DNA from: Thalassia testudinum
Taxonomy: Eukaryota; Streptophyta; Magnoliopsida; Alismatales; Hydrocharitaceae
NCBI GenBank assembly: GCA_037157565.1
Contig: JAZHRO010000003.1
Location: forward strand, 73,596,501-73,660,500
DNA length: 64,000 nucleotides
Direction: 5' to 3'
The notes beneath the pieces were generated by a model. The model was not told the DNA's origin. It did no database searches and saw nothing but the letters and a program-made list of their open reading frames with translations. Positions 22,167 through 33,492 of the stretch are shown here, piece after piece. The position numbers were made by a program, and so were the translations under genes. Numbering within the stretch: the first letter of the stretch is position 1; the number at the start of each line of letters is the position of its first letter.

Positions 22167-25112
22167 ATGCCTCGTCGTGGAGCTAGGAGGGTGGGCCGCG
22201 GCCGAGGTCGAGGCCCGAGGGATAGATGTGTCGGGCTTGGAGTACATACTACCCCTCCTCTTCTCCTAAGCATACCGTCTCCGGACCTCGTCCAACTGAT
22301 TCGAGAGGTGGTTCGAGAAGAATTTCAGCTTCCACCCACGTCGCCATCCCCTCCCTCTTTCGAGCGTATGATAGGGGAGTTAGTGGTGGAACGAGATTTT
22401 CGCCACCACACTAGGCGCGTTAGGAGGACTTAGAGGAGACACGTGGGGTCCGCAGGAGAGCCGTCAGTGGCCTTTGGGGGTCCTCGACAGGGGCCAGTCG
22501 CCAGCACCGGACCCCCGCCTAGTCGACAACAGGGACTCACTGAGGGCGGGAGTTGGGTTCCCCTCTGCTACCAGTGTGGCCAGTCGGGCCACGTCAGGAG
22601 GGACTGGCCATCTAGGTCAGTAGGTCAGCGGATACTTCCCGTGCAGAGCACTGGAGGGCGCGCAGGAGGCTGCGGTTCCCAGGCACGAGGAGGAGGACAG
22701 CAGTTGCGAGGAGGGTACCGGCCAGCACCTACCCGTCCGACGCAGAGTGTGGCTGCTTCATCCGCACCTAGAGCTGAGGGGCGTATCAACGCCCTAACAC
22801 ATAGGGATGTCAGAGCATCGGGATCCGTGGTAGCAGGTATGGTTTCAGTTTCTGGCAGACTCGTTTACACGCTTTTCGATTCCGGCGCTACGCACTCGTT
22901 TGTCGCAGCCAGTTTCGCAGTTAGTTTGGACCAGGATTATACACTGTTAGAGAATCCGTTCGTAATCCGAGGTCCGAGTGGTCAGCTGTTTGTAGCTGAG
23001 GAGGTGTACACGGGTTGCGAGGTCAGCATCGGGGGACATAGCCTACCAGCTGACCTGATTATGATACAGATGGAGGACTTTGGTGTGATTCTGGGGATGG
23101 ATTGGCTGTCCGCTTACCACGCCTTGGTAGACTATTTTGAGAGGAAGCCCTTGGTAGACATCGGGGGATGGGTATGGTTCGTTGTGTACACGGACGCTTC
23201 CTTGCAGGGGCTAGGAGGTGTGCTCATGCAGAGGGGTCATGTTGTCGCTTACGCTTCGCGACAACTGAAGCCCCATGAGCATACCTACCCTACACACAAC
23301 CTAGAGTTGGCAGCTGTTGTCTTCGCGCTGAAGACCTGGAGGCACTACTTGTACGGTGAGACCTTCGAGATTTTTACAGATCACAAGAGCCTCAGATATC
23401 TTTTTGACCAGAAGGAGCTCAACATGAGATAGAGACGTTGGTTGGAGCTCCTGAACGACTACGATTGCAGCATCTCCTACCACCCGAGAAAGGCCAATGT
23501 GGTGGCTGATGCCTTGAGCTGTAAGGCGCCTGCACGCTTGGCCAGTCTACAGTTACAGAGTTGGAGCCTTTTGGAGGAGGTGGGAAGTTGGCGACCTCTA
23601 GAGTTACGAGGGTACTGTGGGGCAGTGACGGTGACACGGCAGACCAGGCCAGAGCTGATAGACCGTATCATCACAGGACAGATGGCTGATCCGTACTTGC
23701 AGTCTTTGCGCGACAGAGTACTATCAGGGGACCCAAGGGACTTCTCTTTCACAGACCAGGTATTACGCTTGAGGGGATGGTTGTGCGTTCCCAGAGACGA
23801 GGAGCTGTTGAGAGAGCTCCTGACTGAGGCACACGGTTCGAGATTCACCATACATCCCGGAAACACAAAAATGTACCATGACTTGAGATGCGAGTTTTGG
23901 GGGAGAGGGATGAAGCGGGATGTGGGTGATTTCGTGCAGTAGTGCTTAGTGTGCCAGGAGGTGAAAGCCGAGCATCAGAGGCCTGCAGGGCCGCTTCAGC
24001 CGCTTCCAGTGCCAAAGTGGAAGTGGGAGAGCATCACCATGGACTTGGTGGTGGGCTTACCTATTACCCAGCGGGGACACGACGCAGTCTGGGTAATAGT
24101 GGATAGATTGACGAAGACGGCGCGATTCTTGCCGATCTGAGTCACTTTGGGACCAGCACAGTTGGCAGAGAGGTGTATCCGTGATGTGGTGTGACTACAC
24201 GAAGTTCCACGGCAGATCGTATCCGACCGGGATACCCGCTTTACGTCCTAGTTTTGGGCTGAGTTTCAGCAGGCCTTGGGGACGAGGTTGAGGTTTAGCA
24301 CGGCTTACCACCCCCAGACGGACGGATAGTCTGAGCGCATGATACAGACACTTGAGGACCTTTTGCGTGCCTGTGTACTGGACTGGAGGGGCTCTTGGGA
24401 GGAGCACCTGCCCCTGGCGGAGTTTGCATGCAACAACAGTTATCACTCGAGCATCGGCATGGCTCCCTACGAGGCTCTGTACGGACGGAAGTGTACGGCA
24501 CCCTTGAGTTGGGTTGAGGTGGGGACCAAGTGGGAGGTTGGCCCCAGGTTGATCCGGTAGAGTCAGGAGGTAGTTGAGCAGATCCACAGACGACTCCGCA
24601 CTGTCAAGAGCAGACAGAAGAGCTACGCGGATCGCAGACGCAGAAAGGTGCAGTTCGAGGTTGGGGACCACGTCTTCCTTCGTGTTTCGCCCATGAAGGG
24701 CTTATAGCGGTTTGGGGTGAGAGGGAAGCTCACGCCGAGGTTCGTGGGGCCCTTTGAGGTCCTGGAGCGGGTTGGACCCGTTGCTTACAGACTTGCCTTT
24801 TCCCCGCAGCTTTCTGGTGTGCCCGACGTGTTCCACGTGTCCAACCTCAGGAAGTACGTAGCCGATTCCAGTCACGTACTGAGCCGTGAGAGCGTCGAGG
24901 TGAGCGACGACCTGACCTACCCCGAGCAGCCAGTGTAGATCCTAGACCGAGCCATCTGACGGTTGAGACGAAAGCAAGTACCCCTGGTAAAGGTCTTGTG
25001 GAGGACCAAGCGGTACGAGGAGGCTACCTGGGAGCCTGAGGCGGTAATGCGTGAGCGGTACCCGGAGCTTTTCGCGGGTACATCTTTTCAGACCGGCTTC
25101 GGACCTCTTTGA
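22167..25112 (+). pseudogene. Tekay gag-pol polyprotein, deleted and nonsense-riddled
   Basis: The start codon opens MPRRGARRVGRGRGRG, a typical Del/Tekay gag beginning. A short linker replaces the capsid. Then come [14 protein letters not shown] (about 22568-22609; the last zinc-knuckle Cys is Trp), protease [11 protein letters not shown] (about 22870) and VILGMDWLS (about 23088). Sequence then jumps to RNase H ([17 protein letters not shown], about 23182; [17 protein letters not shown]). Integrase follows: HPGN...CLVCQ zinc finger (about 23853-23960), MDLVVGLP, an SDRDTRF core, AYHPQTDG and ACNNSYHSSIGMAPYEALYG. A chromodomain-like YEEATWEPE closes it near 25030. Premature stops are at 22431, 23430, 23940, 24138, 24192, 24249, 24327, 24558, 24705, 24936 and 24957. 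The whole frame stays in register. Confidence 0.95.
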
Positions 25113-25197
25113 GTTTGTTATGGTTATTCGGACGTCTTTTCCCACACCCTAGTTGGCGCAAGTTTCGGGGATGAAACATCCTTTGAGTTTGTTATAT

Positions 25198-27801
25198 TGT
25201 AACGAGCGCGTGCCCCTGACATCTTTTAAGACATTTGGGAGGTGGGCCAGACGTCTGACCAGACGTCTGGGATCGTTTCCAGACATCTGGAAATCAGTTA
25301 TTCTGGCACGAGTCTTCGTCTACGCGCCTCAGCGCACAGGCCCGTGAATATCCGATATTCTCTGTGGCTGCAGACGCTCTGCCGCGTCTCTCCCTCATCC
25401 TCGCGTGGCCTTAAAAGGGCATGCCTCCCCTCACTCCGTCACCACCGTCTCCTTTCCCTTCTCCTTCAGCCAGAGCGTGAGCGCAAGCGCGAGGGCGGCA
25501 GCGACGGCCGCAGTGAGCATGGAGGAGGTGCGGCGTGCGAGAGCGGAGCTCCGCCGTGAAGGTGAGCTTGCCGGAGCGGCTTGGCCGGCCGATGGAGGGC
25601 GCAAGGGGTGCGGAACGATGCGGAGAGGGACCTGCTGCAGTCTGAGCAGCAGGTGCGTGAGATGCGACGCGGGCGGCGTCGCGAGCGGAGGCCGAGTAGC
25701 GCCCTGATTCTGGAAAAATTTCCATAATCAGACGTCTGGGTTGATAGGCAGATGGCGAGGACGACGTCTGGTAGGTCATACAGACGTCTGAAAGGTGTGT
25801 ATTCCGCTTTCTTCGTCCTTCCTGTCGACTGGCCGTACTGAGGGAGGCAGTTGGCTGTGCGCAAGTTCGCTGATTCGCCATCGTTTGCGAATCAGACGTC
25901 AGGAAGTTGTACCAGACGGCGGGAGTGACTTCCAGACGTCCGGGGTGACCATCGGACGTCTGGGAGCTAGGACAGACGTCCCCGCAGACTTCTGGACGTC
26001 TGGGAAACCACGCTGAACAGGTAATTCTCTGATCCACTGTTTAAGATGTCTGGAAGAAGTTCCAGACGTCTGATTCTGCACAGTATCGTCTTTTTCGACC
26101 CATTTAGGGCCAGTTCGGGCTCCGTTTTCCGCGGTTCGAGTTGCGCTCTTTTCAGAATTAATTCCTCTACCCATCTACAGTAGCTATACACTGTTTTGAG
26201 ACACTCCTTGTGTTTGACCCGTGTTATAGGACCTCATTCAGTTGCAGTCTTGAGAGTCGTGGAGGCACGTGGGATTCCCGATCACGCCCCCATTACTCCC
26301 GTTGTACCTGGTAAAGTGGCTTAAGTTTATTATTACAATCTGTTAAAGTATGGAACCATAACTAGAATCTAGGACATTACATGAATCCTAGGGATGGAAA
26401 ACTAGTTGTATGCTAGATCCTAGGATGTGGCATGAACCCTAGGGTGGAAAAACTAGTGGAATGTATAATACTGCAGTCTTGGAAAAATGGAAAGGAATAT
26501 AAAGCTGCCTGTAAATTGAATTAACAGCTGCCTGTTATGAATAAAGAAACATGATTGAGATCATGGATTGTGAGAACGTGAAACTGGAAAGTGAAACATA
26601 TGATGTTCTGAGATAAAGAGCTGGAACCCTACGGGGAATTAGGAGTGGAACTCCTGGAAAGAAAAAGGAATGGAACTGAGATGTAGTTTGTACTGTCTCT
26701 TGGGTACGCAGTACCAAGGGAAGTACCTGTACCTGTTTAGTGCAGAGTGGGGCCAGCAACCCCAGGGACCCGGGGTTAGGATTGGTCGCTCTGTACCGAC
26801 TTGTTGGCCCTCGTGTACGTAGTACCGAGGAGAGCTACTAGTGTTAGGAGAGTACTAGCTATCCCACGGGCCCCGGGGTTCTGCTAGCCTCCTTCACCGA
26901 CTTGTTAGGCCTACTAGGGCAAACCAGGGTAGTCAGGCGAGGGTGCGCGGACTGTGGAGGGGCAAGGCCCTGGTTTGGTTACTGTGGAGGGGTTGGACCC
27001 GTGTTACTGAGAGGTCTTTGCCCTGGTTCCGTGCTGTGCTTTGGGCGCACCCGTTAACGGAAACGACCGACTGCGTGCCAGTGCGGGCTAGCTACCTGTG
27101 CGTTTATCGCGCATGCCGTACTCACCGTTACGTCTGTCAGTGACCTTGGGGTGGTTGACTGAGGGTAGGATCACCACGGGGGACTCTCCCGGCCAGGAGA
27201 GCACCACGTGCTACTTCTACTTTTGGAAAAGACTGCAATCAAGATCGTTCCCACGAGGACATTCGAGATCAAGTAAAGATCTGAGAAATAAATGAAATAG
27301 TGAGAAAATTGAAAGATGTGAATAAAGGAAGTAATAGAACATAACAGCTACTGTACACTCTACTGTTGCCTTTAGTTAGTTTGCCACTCTACTCAGCGTT
27401 TTGCTGACGTGTTACACTTGTTACCTTTTCCAGGACCAGGTGTTGAGTAGCCAGGGTCGGCGGCTGCAGAGGACGCTGGGCCGAGTAGGGTCCAGTAGAG
27501 TTTACCATAGTCTTATGTACCTCTTTTGTTTCTGTTCAAGTGAGTAGTTTTTGTTTCCGCTGTACTTTCTTTACCTGCAGTTTTTGTTATATGATAAATG
27601 TTGTTCTACTGTTGTCGTGGTACCTACTGTAGTAGTTTCTTTCCGTACTACTGTACTTTCTTACTGTTAGTTATATTCATGCTGAATGTGGTTTATTTTA
27701 CTGTCTTTTGGTTACTTCCTCGTTGGACGACTAGGTCTTGGGATTAGTCGAGTCGGTCTGGTTCTCGTGTCTCGTAGGGACTCAGGAACTGGGTTGTTAC
27801 A
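25198..27801 (+). repeat. Tekay 3' LTR
   Basis: Same length as the 5' LTR and colinear throughout. It holds the same palindrome clusters (about 25250-25290 and 25725-26075). Several differences are at CpG sites (for example GACGTC to GACATC near 25220). The sequence just before it (ctttgagtttgttatat) is not purine-rich and resembles 25105-25118, suggesting that the polypurine tract was lost. Confidence 0.95.
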
Positions 27802-27806
27802 TAGAT
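27802..27806. repeat. Target-site duplication of Tekay element, right copy
   Basis: TAGAT, identical to 19377-19381. Confidence 0.95.
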
Positions 27807-27928
27807 CATCTGGAATGACTCTTCATCATAATTTGATACTCATCTGTGGTCATTTGATTGACATTCATCGCAATCACATATTTTCCTCTAGCACTCATCA
27901 TAATGTGTCAGTTGACTTAACCTTTTGA
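27807..27928 (+). pseudogene. C-terminal codons of the TE4 protein
   Basis: Directly right of the Tekay target duplication, the frame that was open at 19381 continues for about 40 codons, rich in His, Ser and Ile, to a TGA at 27926-27928. This shows that Tekay landed inside the TE4 ORF near its end. The post-ORF motif (agtgcttaacaagaagcaac at about 27960) follows, marking the true 3' end of the coding region. Confidence 0.7.
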
Positions 27929-28189
27929 GCTCATTGTGCCTAGCTGATGGTGTTAAACTTAGTGCTTAACAAGAAGCAACCCATCATCTTTTGAAAAACT
28001 CGAGACCCTTCTGATCATCTTTTGAGCAACACTCCTATTGTACTTTTGAGTTCCACTTTAAAGCAGCCGACTCCACTTTTGGTACTCATATCAAAGCTTG
28101 AAATTGTTTGCAATAGTCATCCTGACCTGTCCACCCACCGTTTGATCCTATTATAATCCTTGAACCAAGCTGATTTCTTACCCTCTGAT

Positions 28190-28229
28190 TTACAATGAGG
28201 ACATTGCAAAACATAAGTATGGGGGGTGT
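28190..28229 (+). promoter_or_regulatory. TE4 internal polypurine tract with conserved ATGAGGACATTGC
   Basis: caatgaggacattgcaaaac is followed by taagtatggggggtgt. The same pairing of an ATGAGGACATTG-like string with a GCATGGGGG-like tract is found at 59793-59830, 47015-47052 and 1731-1765 (minus strand) and 43060-43100 (plus strand). Confidence 0.65.
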
Positions 28230-29683
28230 TGATTGCTCTGCAAAAATACACCTGCAATTCTGCCATCTTATACTATTTACTAGCATTACCAGTGCATATT
28301 AGGGTTCCATATTTGCATTTGTAAAAATACATGCATGCATGCATTTAATTGAGAAGGGAGGAGAATGAAATAAATGGCCTCGCAATTCACATTTTCTTCA
28401 AGTGCCGCTTTGCAATATTCCCATCTTTATTTTTCCTTTCATTTGATTTGGAAATCTCATCCCGCGGTTGCATGGGACAACACCTTTCTTCCTCGCGCGC
28501 CATTCCCTGCTATTGCCCTTCCCTGCGGCTGCCTCTCCCTGCCAAGGCCATGCATGAGACATGCATAACCAGGGCATGGCTGTGCATGGCTTCTTCCTCT
28601 ATGAAAAAGCCACAGCTCCTCCTTTGCAAAGGCAGCCTGGTCCTCCATGCCAAAAGAACCCACAGCAACTCTCCTTCCAAGCCACTATCTCATCCCTCTC
28701 CCTCCACAAGTAGACCCTCCTCGGAGACACCCGGCGGACAGGAGTCTTCACTGTGGTGAGCACCCACCACCGTGAAACCACCACCGCCCAACTCTTCAAA
28801 GAGCTGGTGGGCATGGTGGCCTTCTTCACTGTTTTCACCTTCCACCCCACATCAGCCATTGTCGCAGGCTTCAAGCTTGAAGCTCAAAGCTCCAGCAGCA
28901 GCAGCAGCAGCCTCAGCCCATTCCGTGCATGCTTGCAGGCTGCCCTCGCCTCCACGCACGCCTGCAGGCCTCTCCGCCTCCCACTTCTTCGCTCTGTCGC
29001 GCTCTCTCTTCCGCCTGCAACAGGCCATTTCGTGCCTCTGCAGCGGCCAGCCAAGCACCCCAGCACACCCTTACAGCACCCGTAAGCTTCAGCACGCACC
29101 TGTAGACTCCATCGCCCCCTGCTTCTCCACTCTGTCGTGAACTTCTCCGCGCCCACAGCTAGCCAGCGCAGACCTTCTTCCTCGCGTGACATCCCACGCG
29201 TGCCAGCCGCGAGCCGGCTGCACTCACAGCACCTGCAGCTCCCGGTAGCACGGCTCGCCCAACCACTGTAGCCACTGTTCATGCATTTCTGCATGACACT
29301 GTGGCTACAGTGGGGTGACCGGTGAGTTTCTCAATTTACCGGTCACCTGACGCATCGCAACCAGCCGCAGCCTGCGCGCACGTCTCCTCCGCATCACCCA
29401 CACTCACCTGCGTATCTCAGCAGCTCCCGCCTCTCCCAGCACCTACCTTCGCCAGCTTCCTTCACTGTGTGCACCTGCGAGTGCCAGCACCTACTCTCCA
29501 CGCAGCGCGGTACGCTACGGCCTCCCCTACGTGCGGCCACTCCGTCCAGCGCACTCTTCTCTACGCGCATACGCGCCTACGTGCACGCACGTGGAAACCT
29601 CCAAACGACGTTGTGAAGCTGCGGACGTCTTAACTCGCCTCCCTTACCTCCAACAGCGCAGCTACTCTCTCGCTATCGTGCTC

Positions 29684-29720
29684 TCTCTCTCTCTCTCCCT
29701 CACTCTCTCTCACAACACTC
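29684..29720 (+). repeat. CT-rich simple repeat
   Basis: Runs of CT/TC within ctctctctctctctccctcactctctctc. Confidence 0.85.
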
Positions 29721-29775
29721 TCTTTACCGACGCTCACACACACATACAATCACACTTCCACACAACTATACACTA

Positions 29776-30150
29776 TTATATACATATATATATATGTATA
29801 GATATATATATTCATATATATATGCATATATTTATATACATATATATATATATACATACATATATATATATATACTTATATTTGTACATATAGTTGTACC
29901 TATATACTTATGTATTAGTATACATATATATATCTGTATACTTATATATATACATATTTATGTATATATACATACATACATATACTTCTATACATATACA
30001 TATAAATATATATACCTATATCTATATATGTAGTATTATTTATATAACTAAGTATTAGTATACTTATATACATATATATACATATATCTACATACTTATA
30101 TATATATATACATATATATTTACATATATACATATACTTATATATATGTG

Positions 30151-30186
<36 letters not shown>

Positions 30187-30728
30187 TATACTTACATGTA
30201 TCTATACATATATTAGTACTTATATGACTATCTATTAGTCTAAATAAATACATATACATATATAAATATATATTTATATACTTATATATATATATATATA
30301 TGCACATATATATACTGATATATATATAGATATATTTATATACATATATATATAAATATACATATATCAATATATATACTGTTACCTATATAACTAAGTA
30401 TTGACACATATATTTATATATACATATTTACACACCTACTTATATATACATACATATATACATATATATATCTATATAACTATACATATATACATATTTA
30501 TATATCTCTAGCTACATACACCAATATATACATATATTACTATATACTTATACATACATATATATATAACTCTATATAGTTATATATACATACAGATACA
30601 TATATATATTCATATACACTTATATATATACATATATAACTACATATATATATACCTATATATTTATAACCAAATATATATATATACATATAGACATATT
30701 TACATATATACATATATATATATTTCCA
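29776..30728. repeat. Long (TA)n/(TATACA)n microsatellite
   Basis: About 950 bp of TATA/ATAC/CATA units with a CA run at 30170-30185. It yields Tyr/Ile-only frames on both strands (29794-30731) that are artefacts of the repeat. Confidence 0.95.
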
Positions 30729-31452
30729 CATTACTTATCATACGTGGTATCGCAGGAATATCTGCACCAGTTGTTGATATTCCCCGATACACGCATACAA
30801 AAAGCGTGTTCGCATTCATCTTCCACCATCCATCCTACACCTTACACGCGGCACTTCGTCTTATTGGTTTCATCTTTCTAGACGACAACCGACTCAACAC
30901 CGTGCTACAATCCATCTCCGCCTCCACCCCCACCCCTTTATACATATATAGTATATACATACATAACTATACAATATTTACTTTATTTCTATTTCTCTTG
31001 CATGCCCATAAAAAGAAAAAAAATATATAAGAGAGAAAAGATAATCTTTGACATGCAGGTACTCCATCTTGCGAATAGCAAGACTCATTTTGGAACCCTG
31101 TTTTGGGTCAAAGTCAAGAACCCAATTTTGAGGGTGTGCCTCAAGGACAAAGATTACCAGAAAAAAATCTAAATAGAAAAAACACCAAAAACACAATAAA
31201 TGAATGGAAGAGATTCGTTGTAGGAAAGGTGTACAGACTTTACTTGTAACCCCACTTCCCTAAGTTCGACCCTGGGCCTAAAAGTGACCAAGATAAAATC
31301 AAGTAGGCCAGGTTAAAAAATTTTTGTAAAGAGATGTTTAGGTCAGATTTAGGTTAACCACGATACACACTTCAACGATAAAATCATCATATTAACAACC
31401 TATTCGGGTCGGGCACCAGGGTTAAAGTGCAAACAGATGGAAGTTCAATTCT

Positions 31453-32714
31453 TGGAGGGGTTGTCACAAAAGAAATATACATATTCAAAAATTGATAAAA
31501 AATAAAAAATTGAAAAATAACAAAAAAATAGAGAAAGGGAGGAAAATTTTAGGAATTTTGATTGCATATCATTCATGAGGAGGAAAAGAGGAAAGAGTTT
31601 AAATGTCAAAAAGGAGCAAAAAAATGAGAAAAAATATGATAGCCATTAGCACTTGATTATGGAAATTACTTAATTTCTAGACCTAATAAAAAAGAAAAGA
31701 AAAAATTAAATCGTGAAATGACAAAGAGACAAAGCTATTAGTATAAGTGCTGATCTTAGCCCTCTTAGGCTTGTTTTAGGGCTTAAACATTCATCTATCT
31801 GTTAAAATCTTGATTAATCCATGAGAGGTTGAGGAAAGAGTGAGGTTGATGTATTTGGTCTAAGGATTGGGGATTATTAGACCCTGTTGCCTGCCTTTTG
31901 GTTTGTGGGACTTGGTAACCTGAGCACCCAAAATCACACACTTAGTCTAGTTCAGTCCGCTTAATAAAGAAAAATCTGCCAAAAAGTGTTCTATTATGAA
32001 AAATCATCTCGAAAATCTAGCCTAAGAGTGACTCTACAATACAAGTTGATTGGACGAGCTCCCAGAGCAGAGAGGTGGGAAATTCCCCTCGAAGATGCAT
32101 AATAACATATCGTCTCCTCGGTGCTTGTCTCCTAGGATATCTAAATATTCTATCAGGGGCATGTAAGCACCTTGTGTTGGTTCAGGTACCATGGGCAGGA
32201 TTATCCCGAAATGTCGATTGCCTGGGCCTGAATTTAGCTACAGAATGCCATGGGCGGCACTATTCTGATGTACCAAAAGCCAAGGTTCTGGGGGTTTCCA
32301 TAGGTAGTGATATCTCGAAGCATCAAAAGCTTGGGACCTTTGTGGATTGATAGTGGGGACAAGGAATTCGACATAGACCATTTTTAGGGCCAATTCGAGG
32401 CTAGATCTAGGGAAAAGTAAAAAGAAAAAAGAGAAATCTCTCCAAATGAAAATCCTTCTATCCCTCTCTCTTACAACAAAAATGCACTGGCAAATTAAAC
32501 CCGAACATGTTTTGTTTATGCACGGGTGCTTTAACCGCTGGGTTCAACAAACCTCTAGGTAGTCTCTATGGGCCTTAGAAACCTTCCGGCACACTCATGC
32601 TGAAGATGGTAAGGTCTGGATCTTGATTGACAATCGAGTACCTCTAGGCCTACAATTAGCATTCTGACCTAATTTCTAAAAATAATAAGAATCTGGCATC
32701 TCAACTTCAATGCA
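31453..32714 (+). other. TE4 3' noncoding block, part 1
   Basis: A-rich noncoding DNA resembling the TE7 block between its two polypurine tracts (aggagcaaaaaaatgagaaa, agccattagcac). Near 32185-32340 are about three decayed units with CCATGG and a TATCTCGAA-like core, the same unit family as 58935-59095 in reverse. Interrupted by solo LTR C. No coding sequence. Confidence 0.55.
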
Positions 32715-33484
32715 TGATGAGACACTCATCACGATCTATAATTACCCTTAATTAACTTGTCTTCCTAGCTAATTAGCTAGGGTTATGAATTTATATGGGT
32801 TAATTATAGAATAAGGGATATTTAGTAAAGGACCTTAAAAGAAGTTAAAAATGACATTTTATCAATCAATTAACATTACTAACAATTTAATTGATAATTG
32901 GACTCAAAATCCTATTAATCATTCCCTTAATTAATAAGTTAGTTAACTTAAGCTTAATGTAAACCTAAGTATATAATAACTTAAGTGTTTTTACTTAATC
33001 TAATAAATTAACCTAAAAAGGTCAAAAATGTAAATTCATGGTGAAAACATAATGTTTACCTTATTTACTAACATATATAAAATGTTGAAAAAGATCTAAG
33101 TTAAAATAAACCTTCAAAACCTGGGTTTACATTTTGGTCCATAATATTCACTACAATCGGGTTCTTATTTCTCACACAGGTCCTTAAGATTTATTACATT
33201 TAAGTCCCTTTCCCTCTTCTTCTTCTTCTTCTTTATCCGAATGAATGGCTGGTGGCAGAGAGCCACGCCACCGCATGATCACCTCCTTACCGACATCAAC
33301 ATTCTTTGTCCAAGCTCTTGCAGCTTGCACTCACCACCTCCACTTCATCCATCGGTCTGGATTAACCGGAAATCGTATTTTTCAATGGGATATAACCTCA
33401 CCATCGTCGGAGACGATGACGGAGGTTAAGCTCCTCAATCTCCTTCTTCGGCCAGACCTCGGCATTCTCTTCGCCGCCAACTAC

Positions 33485-33492
33485 TATAAATA
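33485..33492 (+). promoter_or_regulatory. TATA box of solo LTR C
   Basis: TATAAATA followed by CCCCCTAACC, as in copy A. Confidence 0.6.

Larger units (their letters stand above)
19382..27801 (+). mobile_element. Tekay/Del-type Ty3-Gypsy chromovirus, internally deleted, both LTRs present
   Basis: Two 2604-bp LTRs (19382-21985 and 25198-27801), each starting TGTAA and ending TTACA, enclose 3.2 kb and are flanked by perfect TAGAT duplications. The internal part has an initiator-Met primer-binding site, then one frame from 22167 to 25112 with zinc knuckle, protease, RNase H, H2C2 integrase and chromodomain-like end. Most of gag and all of reverse transcriptase are missing. Eleven premature stops are all TAG or TGA, and there is no frameshift. 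No clear polypurine tract precedes the right LTR. LTR divergence by eye is about 4-6%, mostly transitions, so the insertion is not recent. It sits in the TE4 coding frame. Confidence 0.95.
28230..31452 (+). mobile_element. LTR-like block of uncertain origin with long AT microsatellite
   Basis: It begins TGATTGC straight after the TE4 internal polypurine tract and ends near 31452, where TE4 3' noncoding sequence resumes. Contents: ATGC run (28331-28343), C-rich leader-like sequence (28480-29640), CT run (29684-29720), TA/CA microsatellite (29776-30728) and U5-like cttccctaagttcgaccctg at 31254-31273. It could be an LTR inserted at the tract, or the true 3' LTR of TE4 with an unrelated element following. 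No convincing target duplication was found. Frames within 28349-29893 are poorly supported and overlapping. Confidence 0.4.

Noticed and set aside
23442..24938. Separate small genes for each open segment of the Tekay interior
   Set aside because: All segments lie in the same frame separated only by stops and form one polyprotein relic.
29531..30731. Tyr/Ile-rich open frames of up to 142 codons on both strands
   Set aside because: They are the reading of a TA/TATACA microsatellite, which has no stops in some frames by composition.
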